A stretch of 12,861 nt of DNA. It comes from QYOJ01 sp043810345 (GTDB lineage Bacteria; Bacteroidota; Bacteroidia; Bacteroidales; FEN-979). The DNA lies in NCBI GenBank assembly GCA_043810345.1, contig JBDROF010000078.1, forward strand, positions 1-12,861. Direction: 5' to 3'. The notes under the pieces are model-generated. The model did no database searches. It saw only the letters and a list, made by a program, of their open reading frames with translations, and had not been told where the DNA came from. Shown here one piece after another: positions 1-5,513 of this stretch. The first letter of the stretch is position 1. Each line of letters opens with the position of its first letter. Both the position numbers and the translations under genes were made by a program.

Positions 1-34
1 TCCTGGTAGAACGTAGCATTGGCTTTAGGTGCAT

Positions 35-371
35 GTTAGCAAGGGGCATAGTGTTTTTCCATTAGTAGCACGATTTCTTTACCAGTTTGAATCAATGATT
101 ACTCGTTAAAATTCTGACGTTTCTATCCGTACTTTCGTTGATTCCTGTATATTCGTTATCCTACATAGTTGAAACCGGATTGATGCAATTCAATTTGACA
201 ATAGTTGATAGCATTCGCATTCTTCTCAAATTCACTAAATCATTGATTCAAACCATACCTCATGTTTCCGAAGCCTTGTTTTATTAGCCGAAAAAAGAAT
301 CGACCTTTTTATTTCGCCCGCGCATGCATGAATGTATCATATATATTAATCCTCATATGCTCCTTGCTAAC
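35..371. repeat. Non-coding segment bounded by 16-bp imperfect inverted repeats
   Basis: The arms are 35-50 (GTTAGCAAGGGGCATA) and 356-371 (TATGCTCCTTGCTAAC); they are reverse complements with one mismatch at 45. No convincing protein is encoded between them; the DNA is AT-rich. A second, perfect inverted repeat is nested inside (85-100 / 238-253). No clear target-site duplication flanks the arms. The segment could be a small non-autonomous element, a cassette-like unit between recombinase sites (the arm ends GTTAGC/GCTAAC recall integron attC ends but do not meet the GTTRRRY consensus), or an old att region of the adjacent recombinase. The repeat is seen directly; its function is inferred. 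Confidence 0.6.
85..253. repeat. Perfect 16-bp inverted repeat with 137-base spacer
   Basis: Positions 85-100 (GTTTGAATCAATGATT) and 238-253 (AATCATTGATTCAAAC) are exact reverse complements. The pair lies symmetrically inside the larger inverted repeat at 35-371, so the segment could fold into a long branched structure when single-stranded. No coding region is recognised in the spacer. Confidence 0.65.
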
Positions 372-381
372 TTGTTTATTG

Positions 382-441
382 ACGCTACAAAATCTCGTGT
401 TGAATGATTAAAGTATTTGGATAGGCGAGATGGGGTAGCGT
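382..441. repeat. Two-part hairpin just downstream of the recombinase gene
   Basis: ACGCTAC (382-388) pairs with GTAGCGT (435-441), and ATCTCG (392-397) pairs with CGAGAT (426-431). The two stems are separated by an AAA/GGG internal loop and capped by 28 unpaired bases. It begins 13 bases past the stop codon of the recombinase. There is no run of T after it on the leftward strand, so it is a poor intrinsic terminator. The architecture (two short stems around an unpaired spacer) resembles a folded recombination site, but the canonical core is missing. Confidence 0.5.
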
Positions 442-454
442 GTTATTTTGTTCG

Positions 455-1576
455 TTATAAATCGTCAAATGGACTCCTGATCCGCTGTAAACTCTTCTGA
501 CTGACATGAGTATAAATCTCTGTCGTCTTACTGCTCTTGTGCCCCAGCAATACCTGGATAAACCGTATGTCCACCCCTGCCTCATGTAAATGCGTCGCAT
601 AACTATGCCTTAGCCAATGTAAAGTTACACTTTTTTTAATTTTTGCCAAATTCACCGATTTTTCTAATACCTGCTCCAGACTTCTTGGATTATATTGATT
701 ACCAACAGATCTACCTTCAAATAACCAGATTCTTGGGCGGTCTTGCTGATAATATTCTCTTAATTCCTTAATCATTTTCTCCGAAATGGGTACAACCCTG
801 TCCTTCTTCCCTTTTGCATTATTGATTTTTAATAACCCCCTATCACTGTCAATATCCGTTAACTTCAGATTCAATAATTCACCACGCCGCAATCCACAAG
901 CATAGGCTAGGCTTAACATCGCCCGGTGCTTCTGGTTTTTTGTTACCATGAGTATAGCCTTTACCTCTTGTTTGTTCAATACATTCGGCAACTTGAACCC
1001 TGACCGTGGTCGCTTGATAAATTCAACCAATACAGGTCGCTTTAACACCTCACCATACAATAACTTATAACCGCTGATAAATTGATTTTGATATGATTCA
1101 CTGAGCCCCTTCTTTAAAATGTATTCTGAAGTAAATCGTTCAGCCTCTCCCTCTATATCACCCGACAACTTTTTTGGAGTGATAAACCTGGCAAATGTTT
1201 TTTGGATCTCCACATAGGTCCTTATGGTCGAAGTGCAATACCTGTCCCGCATCATGTAATTTCGCATCTCCTCCAGCAATTTCTTGTTTTCCTCATCCAT
1301 CAATTCAAGTTTACAGCCCTTTGCATATATTCCTCCCGATAGCACTTTTTCGGTTTGAGGAAACTGAAGATCAAACCTGGAACTATCCCCGAAAATACGC
1401 ATAAGCCGGTTTATGTTTGGCCCCGTACCGGCAACGTGCCAGAACCTGCCGAAATGATTCCATTTCGCACCAGGTATCGCCTTTACCATCCCAATCACCT
1501 CCTGATCATACCTGAAAAAAATCAAAAACCGCTTTTTCCCCTCAATCTCACCTGAATAAACCTCTATCGTCTTCAT
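455..1576 (-). CDS. Tyrosine recombinase (site-specific integrase) with an N-terminal extension
   Basis: A 373-residue tyrosine recombinase that would cut and rejoin DNA through a 3'-phosphotyrosine intermediate. An SAM-like core-binding domain spans about 95-185 and the catalytic domain about 195-365. Visible catalytic residues are R230 (CGLRRGELL), K255 (AKGKKDR), H320 and R323 (HWLRH), H346 (LLGH) and the nucleophile Y355 (IYTHV), so the enzyme appears intact. The tail RIRSPFDDL resembles integron integrases, but the extra helix region that marks IntI is absent. Residues 15-62 are an extension (FRYDQEVI, PGAKWN, FWHV) of the kind seen in many Bacteroidota recombinases. The first ATG is used; the TAA stop is at 455-457. 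The gene is AT-rich compared with genes to the right and stands alone, next to inverted repeats and a gene remnant, which suggests horizontal transfer. Its target sites are unknown. Confidence 0.9.
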   Translation of the reverse strand: MKTIEVYSGEIEGKKRFLIFFRYDQEVIGMVKAIPGAKWNHFGRFWHVAGTGPNINRLMRIFGDSSRFDLQFPQTEKVLSGGIYAKGCKLELMDEENKKLLEEMRNYMMRDRYCTSTIRTYVEIQKTFARFITPKKLSGDIEGEAERFTSEYILKKGLSESYQNQFISGYKLLYGEVLKRPVLVEFIKRPRSGFKLPNVLNKQEVKAILMVTKNQKHRAMLSLAYACGLRRGELLNLKLTDIDSDRGLLKINNAKGKKDRVVPISEKMIKELREYYQQDRPRIWLFEGRSVGNQYNPRSLEQVLEKSVNLAKIKKSVTLHWLRHSYATHLHEAGVDIRFIQVLLGHKSSKTTEIYTHVSQKSLQRIRSPFDDL

Positions 1577-1674
1577 AATCTGTTAATTATTTGAAAATTG
1601 ACCTGAAATCCGTATGGATAACTACACTGAACATAGAATGTACTCCTATATCCGGATTCCCCCCAAAAGGTTAT

Positions 1675-2045
1675 ATGTCAAAATCAAAAAAAATGAAAAA
1701 TTGTAAACCGAACCTCAACCGAACATCAAAAGAGGGTCAGAAGAAGATTTGCCCATGTAGTGCAGTATGCCCAGCAGGTCTTGCTTGAACCTGGCATACA
1801 AGCTGCCTATACGGCCAAAGCCCGTGAGGGAAGAACTCCTTTCATCGTGGCGCTGTCAGACTTCCTTAACTGTCCGGTTGTTGAAGAGATCGATGCGAAA
1901 GACTATAAGGGAAATCCCGGTGACCTGATCCGGGTGAAAGCATACGATGGCTTTAAGGTTACCGAAGTCAGCATGACGATCCAGAGCGCCGGCGGGGAGA
2001 TCCCCGCCACCGCCCGCAACATCCCCGGCAACAAAGGAACCTTCT
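1675..2045 (+). pseudogene. Decayed hypothetical gene: frameshifted and internally deleted
   Basis: Translation beginning at the ATG at 1675 gives a short basic stretch (MSKSKKMKNC) that soon loses sense. From about 1700-1745 a different frame takes over and reads convincingly as protein (RRRFAHVVQYAQQVLLEPG, later VALSDFLNCPVVEEIDAKDY and PGDLIRVKAYDGF). This resembles, from memory, a Bacteroidota family of unknown function with a small basic N-terminal region followed by an immunoglobulin-like domain. After IQSAGGE the reading jumps straight to something like the family's last strand (TARNIPGNKG), so roughly 30 residues appear to be missing. No stop follows in frame until 2485, deep inside the antiparallel kelch gene. 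I read this as a degenerate remnant. A shorter functional ORF starting at GTG 1760 is possible but less likely. Confidence 0.45.
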
Positions 2046-2058
2046 GGCTTCTGGCTTC
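2041..2058. repeat. Heptamer repeat CTTCTGG at the end of the gene remnant
   Basis: CTTCTGG occurs twice in tandem, followed by a partial third copy (CTTC). It lies exactly where the gene remnant ends and five bases before the end of the kelch gene, so it may mark a deletion or insertion junction. Confidence 0.55.
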
Positions 2059-2062
2059 AATG

Positions 2063-3328
2063 CTATATGCCAAACGACTTATGCACCACCGTCTGCTTGG
2101 TGTCTATCAACCCGGTTGGATCCTTGACGCGAAATACAAAAAGGCCCTCAGGCAGATAATCGATCTCATAACACCTTACAATATACTCCTCGTCTTTGTT
2201 GATGCTGCGGCTGAATACAACCTGCCCGCGTATGTTGATGATGGTGAGCTCCAGCATTCCGGTGTAGGGATGCCGCATCTTCATGAAAAACCGGTAGAAA
2301 AATGGATTTGGGGAGATCACTACAGGATTGATAAAGGGATCATCCCTGGCAATCGACTGCCGAACCATGGTGTTGGGAAAACCCTCCCACAGCTCAAAAA
2401 GATATCCCCCTGCAGAAGATCCGGCGGCAATGTAACCGTTGTCGTTTATTACAAAACTTACCCCGTAACCGCGCCCCGACCCTGAAAAGCGGTCGAGCTG
2501 GGTCCAGGTGTTCTGGATGGGATCAAACTCCCATACATCACGGAGAGCCTTGAAACCGTAACTGACCCCGCCTATAATATATCCTTTTCCGCCCACCGAA
2601 AACCCCATCGCCCCGGTGCGCGCCTCCCCGGCCAGATCCTCCATCTTCTTCCACGAGTTGGTGGATGGCGTGTATTCCCACCAGTCTCTCAGGTAAGCCG
2701 ACCCGTTGTTACCGAGGCCGACATAGATCTTTTCGTGGATCGCGAAAGCAATCGCATACGCACGGCCACTCCCGGGAAGTGGAGCCTTCTGAGTCCAGGT
2801 GTTGCTGAAAGGATCATACTCCCAGAAATCGTTTAACGCCCGCTCAGCCAGGTCATAACCGGTACCGATGTATCCCCGGTTACCCATCGTAACACCCACC
2901 GCAGCCATCCGGCCCTTCCCCGGTGGAAAAGCCCCCTTGCTTTTCCAGGTATTGGTGACCTGATCCCACTCCAGTAACTGGTAGTTCAGACCATATGGTC
3001 CCCCACCAGTGGTGATGTAAGCTTTGCGACCGATCGAAAAAGCAGCACTCCCGCGAAGGGGAAGAGGAAGATTCGATTTGAAGCTCCAGCTGTTGCTGCC
3101 GGGATCATACTCCTGCAGATCCTGAAGAAGATTATCAGCCAGACCGCTGGTGCCTGCCGCTATATACCCTTTTCCCCCGATAGAAAATCCAACAGCCTGC
3201 AACCGGGCAGGAGAAGCAAAATCCTGACGGCGGGCCCACGAAGATTGCTGTGCAGAAACCTCACCCACACCAACCATCACCCCTATACTTGCCGCGAACA
3301 ATAATAATACAGACAGCTTCATTAGCAT
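2063..3328 (-). CDS. Secreted kelch-repeat protein with T9SS C-terminal sorting domain
   Basis: A 421-residue exported protein. Residues 1-26 form a signal peptide with a hydrophobic core and a likely cut after VSA. Residues about 30-318 hold six kelch-like blades of about 48 residues, each with a G-Y-I/V-x-x-G strand (GGKGYIAAG, RKAYITTG, NRGYIGTG, EKIYVGLG, GGKGYIIGG, DNGYIAAG) and, after it, a W-E-[YF]-[DT]-P..N.W unit; together they should form a beta-propeller. Residues about 336-421 match the type A sorting domain of the type IX secretion system (SPNPF, INIRGQVVF, LPEGLFVFRV), so it is probably carried across the outer membrane and attached to the surface or released. The ligand is unknown. 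Translation could start at M1 or M3 (MKLSVLLLF). It ends at TAG 2063-2065, next to the gene remnant. A TAnnTTTG element lies at 3361-3368. Confidence 0.88.
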   Translation of the reverse strand: MLMKLSVLLLFAASIGVMVGVGEVSAQQSSWARRQDFASPARLQAVGFSIGGKGYIAAGTSGLADNLLQDLQEYDPGSNSWSFKSNLPLPLRGSAAFSIGRKAYITTGGGPYGLNYQLLEWDQVTNTWKSKGAFPPGKGRMAAVGVTMGNRGYIGTGYDLAERALNDFWEYDPFSNTWTQKAPLPGSGRAYAIAFAIHEKIYVGLGNNGSAYLRDWWEYTPSTNSWKKMEDLAGEARTGAMGFSVGGKGYIIGGVSYGFKALRDVWEFDPIQNTWTQLDRFSGSGRGYGVSFVINDNGYIAAGSSAGGYLFELWEGFPNTMVRQSIARDDPFINPVVISPNPFFYRFFMKMRHPYTGMLELTIINIRGQVVFSRSINKDEEYIVRCYEIDYLPEGLFVFRVKDPTGLIDTKQTVVHKSFGI

Positions 3329-3360
3329 ATCCCGTGCAATTATATATGTGCCTTGGGAAA

Positions 3361-3368
3361 CAAATATA
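3361..3368 (-). promoter_or_regulatory. Bacteroidota -7 element (TATATTTG) for the kelch gene
   Basis: Read leftward, this is TATATTTG, an exact match to TAnnTTTG. It lies 32 bases before the ATG at 3328, leaving an untranslated leader of about 25 bases. No convincing -33 element was identified. Confidence 0.5.
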
Positions 3369-3430
3369 AGAGGAGAATATCTCCGTTTCAGGCAGGATCA
3401 GAGGACTTATGAACCATCGGGTGTTAATAC

Positions 3431-3452
3431 AGGAAAAGGCCGAAAGGCAAAA
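3431..3452 (-). terminator. Weak terminator-like hairpin after yqgE
   Basis: Read leftward, the DNA contains GCC-TTTC-GGC followed by CTTTTCC, 20-odd bases past the yqgE stop codon. The stem is only 3-4 bp, so it is at best a weak intrinsic terminator. Confidence 0.25.
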
Positions 3453-3467
3453 CGGGGAAGAGGTAGA

Positions 3468-4031
3468 TCAATTCAGGGCGGGGTCGGGCGGAAAATTGGC
3501 CCAGATGGCGTAATCGTTGCCCATGTTTTTCAGATAGTTCGACCAGAGTTCTTCCGGGCAACTGGTGATCACTTCGTTGACTGAGGCCTGCGATAATACC
3601 CAGGATTTCTCGCCGATTTCGCGGTCGAGCTGGTTGGGGTGCCAACCTGAATAACCCAGGAAGAACCGGATCTGATGCTCACTCAGCCTCCTGGTTTCCA
3701 TCAGGCTGCGGATCACCTCAATATCGCCCCCCCAGAAGAGGCCATCCATGATCCGCAAACTATGCTCGATGTCCGGTAATGTGTGGATGAAGAAAATACT
3801 GTCGGTCTTTACCGGCCCTCCCAGGTAAACGGGATACTCAAATCCGGAAAAACCCTTGATTACCTCGTCAAGTCGTACATCAATAGGCTTGTTCACGATA
3901 ATCCCGAAGGTGCCTTCTTCGTTGTGCTCGGCCAGTAGGACCACCGACTGACGAAAATAGAAATCCTTTAAGGAGGGTTCCGAAATCAGGATGATCCCTT
4001 GTTTAGGTTTGATGATCTGACGCGTCGGCAT
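3468..4031 (-). CDS. yqgE: YqgE/AlgH family protein
   Basis: A cytoplasmic protein of the YqgE/AlgH (DUF179) family; its biochemical role is not established. The whole family pattern is present: KQGIILISEPSLKD at the N terminus, SVVLLAEHNEEGTFGIIVNKP, YLGGPV followed by IFFIHTLP, GLFWGGD, and FFLGYSGWHPNQLDREI near the C terminus. The frame is open back to 4082, but I place the start at the ATG at 4031 (MPTRQIIK), which gives 187 residues, the usual family length; the added 17 residues resemble nothing in the family. The promoter position (4068-4075) also puts transcription start inside the longer reading frame, which supports the shorter start. It is transcribed away from murL, with which it shares the intergenic promoter region, and it lies upstream of the kelch gene on the same strand. 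Confidence 0.9.
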   Translation of the reverse strand: MPTRQIIKPKQGIILISEPSLKDFYFRQSVVLLAEHNEEGTFGIIVNKPIDVRLDEVIKGFSGFEYPVYLGGPVKTDSIFFIHTLPDIEHSLRIMDGLFWGGDIEVIRSLMETRRLSEHQIRFFLGYSGWHPNQLDREIGEKSWVLSQASVNEVITSCPEELWSNYLKNMGNDYAIWANFPPDPALN

Positions 4032-4045
4032 TTCTGAAAATTTAG

Positions 4046-4053
4046 TACATTTG
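4046..4053 (+). promoter_or_regulatory. -7 element (TACATTTG) for the murL operon
   Basis: TACATTTG matches TAnnTTTG exactly and lies 33 bases before the murL ATG at 4086. Expected start is near 4060, leaving a leader of about 26 bases. This element sits to the left of the yqgE element, so the two promoters point toward each other and must compete for polymerase. Confidence 0.5.
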
Positions 4054-4067
4054 CGAGAGCCTCCTGG

Positions 4068-4075
4068 CAAATATA
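4068..4075 (-). promoter_or_regulatory. -7 element (TATATTTG) for yqgE
   Basis: On the leftward strand this reads TATATTTG, an exact TAnnTTTG match, 37 bases before the yqgE ATG at 4031. Expected transcription start is near 4061. It faces the rightward element at 4046-4053. Confidence 0.5.
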
Positions 4076-4085
4076 ATACCAATTC

Positions 4086-5513
4086 ATGGAGAAGTCAAAC
4101 CGTCATGACAAATTCCTGCAGCTCAGGGATGAATTTGCCTTTTTTACCTATGAAGGGTATGACTACAGTTACTCCGGCCATGGATTGGATATCCGTTTCT
4201 ATTTCAACCTGGCCGACCGTTACAATTTCTCGCCTACCACCTTCATCCCGCACAAAGAGTTCTTTATCCCCGAAGAACAGATCATGGAGTTGCTCCCAAG
4301 CCTGGTATTTCATCTGGGATTGATCGAGCTGATCAGTTACTGGAAAGCCGCCTGCCCTCCGAAGCTGATCATCAAGCCTCACGCACTCTCACCCGAACAG
4401 GTTGCGTGGTGGAAAAAATGCTGGTTCAACGGCCTCGGCGAGTTCTTCTTCCTCAACTCCATCTCAACTGATATGGAACACTTCCTAGAGGTGAAGGTTG
4501 CCTCAGAGGATCAGCTGGAGCCGATCCACTGCTCGCCATCGCCAGATGTGATCGTCCCCGTTGGAGGTGGAAAAGATTCCGTGGTAACCCTCGAGATCCT
4601 CAGGAAACGCGTCGGCTTAACCCCCATGATCCTCAACCCGCGGGGAGCAAGCGTGCATAGCATATTCATAGCAGGGTTTACCCACGCCGGGATGATCGGG
4701 ATCAACCGCTCCATCGACCCGCTCCTGTTACAACTCAACGATGAGGGATTCCTCAACGGACATACCCCCTTTTCAGCATTACTGGCCTTCATGAGCATCC
4801 TCTCTGCCGTCATCTCCGGGAAGAAATACATCGCCATCTCAAACGAATCCAGCGCCAACGAAACCACCATCCCCGGCCAGCAGGTCAACCACCAATACTC
4901 AAAGACAGTTGAATTTGAAGAGGACTTCCGCAACTACGTAACTGCCTGGATTTGTCCCGAAACCTGCTATTTCAGCTTCCTTCGCCCACTGAACGAAATC
5001 CAGATTGCCGGCCTCTTTTCACGTTATCCTAAGTATTTCCAGGTATTCAAGAGCTGCAACGTGGGTAGTAAAACCGATTCGTGGTGCGGAAAATGCGCCA
5101 AATGCCTCTTCACCTCCATCATGATGTCTGCTTTCCTTAAACCGGAACAACTGATGGAAATTTTTCGCAAGAATATACTTGACGATATCAGCCTGAAACC
5201 ACTGTTTGACCAGCTCATCGGAATCACACCGGAGAAGCCCTTCGAATGCGTCGGAACCATCTCCGAAGTGAACGCCGCCCTCGTCGAAACGATCGCACGA
5301 TACGGAAATGAACCTCTGCCAGCGCTACTCAAATACTTCTCTAATCTCACTCCATCACCCCATCACCCCATCACCGCACCACCGCACCACGGCATCACCG
5401 CACCACCGCACCACGGCACCACAACCTTCTCCTCCCTACTTACCTCCTGGGATCCGCAGAATTTTTTACCCCTCAAGTTTGAAGAGTTGCTGAAAGGAGC
5501 CCTCTATGGTTGA
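4086..5513 (+). CDS. murL: MurL-type UDP-MurNAc-L-Ala-L-Glu epimerase
   Basis: A 475-residue cytoplasmic enzyme that probably inverts the terminal L-Glu of UDP-MurNAc-L-Ala-L-Glu to D-Glu by ATP-dependent activation of the carboxylate, as MurL does in Xanthomonas oryzae. An N-terminal domain (about 1-150; DYSYSGHGLDIRFYF) precedes an ATP-binding PP-loop, VGGGKDS, at 159-165. Then come NESSANE (253-259) and a four-cysteine cluster, C324, C334, C337 and C340 (SWCGKCAKCLF), which may bind metal. The strongest support is the neighbour: a MurD-type ligase starts inside this gene, the same pairing as MurL/MurD2. Residues about 422-446 are encoded by nine octamers (5352-5423) and form a His/Pro-rich insert foreign to the family; about 28 normal residues follow. 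Other PP-loop enzymes (QueC, ThiI, asparagine synthetase) fit less well in length and context. No racemase MurI is visible here, but the window is short. Confidence 0.8.
   Translation: MEKSNRHDKFLQLRDEFAFFTYEGYDYSYSGHGLDIRFYFNLADRYNFSPTTFIPHKEFFIPEEQIMELLPSLVFHLGLIELISYWKAACPPKLIIKPHALSPEQVAWWKKCWFNGLGEFFFLNSISTDMEHFLEVKVASEDQLEPIHCSPSPDVIVPVGGGKDSVVTLEILRKRVGLTPMILNPRGASVHSIFIAGFTHAGMIGINRSIDPLLLQLNDEGFLNGHTPFSALLAFMSILSAVISGKKYIAISNESSANETTIPGQQVNHQYSKTVEFEEDFRNYVTAWICPETCYFSFLRPLNEIQIAGLFSRYPKYFQVFKSCNVGSKTDSWCGKCAKCLFTSIMMSAFLKPEQLMEIFRKNILDDISLKPLFDQLIGITPEKPFECVGTISEVNAALVETIARYGNEPLPALLKYFSNLTPSPHHPITAPPHHGITAPPHHGTTTFSSLLTSWDPQNFLPLKFEELLKGALYG
5352..5423 (+). repeat. Octanucleotide array inside murL (9 units)
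   Basis: Nine consecutive 8-base units: CCATCACC three times, then GCACCACC, GCACCACG, GCATCACC, GCACCACC, GCACCACG and GCACCACA. Together they are 72 bases, so the reading frame is kept and 24 residues (repeating PHHGITAP) are added. Loss of one unit would bring a stop at 5480-5482 and gain of one a stop at 5491-5493; either would replace the last 30 or so residues of MurL. Confidence 0.9.
5494..5499 (+). promoter_or_regulatory. Strong Shine-Dalgarno for murD2 within murL
   Basis: AAGGAG lies six bases before the ATG at 5506. Such a clear ribosome site is unusual in Bacteroidota, where they are often absent. It fixes the murD2 start and suggests translational coupling, since murL stops at 5511-5513. 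Confidence 0.6.

Noticed and set aside
35..441. True integron (intI with attC cassettes)
   Set aside because: The recombinase lacks the IntI-specific extra helix region and the sites do not meet GTTRRRY/RYYYAAC; at most it is integron-like.
2046..2485. C-terminal part of the GTG-1760 reading frame as real protein
   Set aside because: It lies opposite well-formed kelch and sorting-domain sequence, and its translation has no family-like pattern.
4032..4082. Extra 17 N-terminal residues for yqgE
   Set aside because: They exceed the family length, and the likely transcription start lies inside them.
4086..5513. QueC, ThiI or asparagine synthetase-like PP-loop enzyme
   Set aside because: The PP-loop is shared, but the N-terminal domain, the cysteine cluster and the overlap with a Mur ligase fit MurL better.
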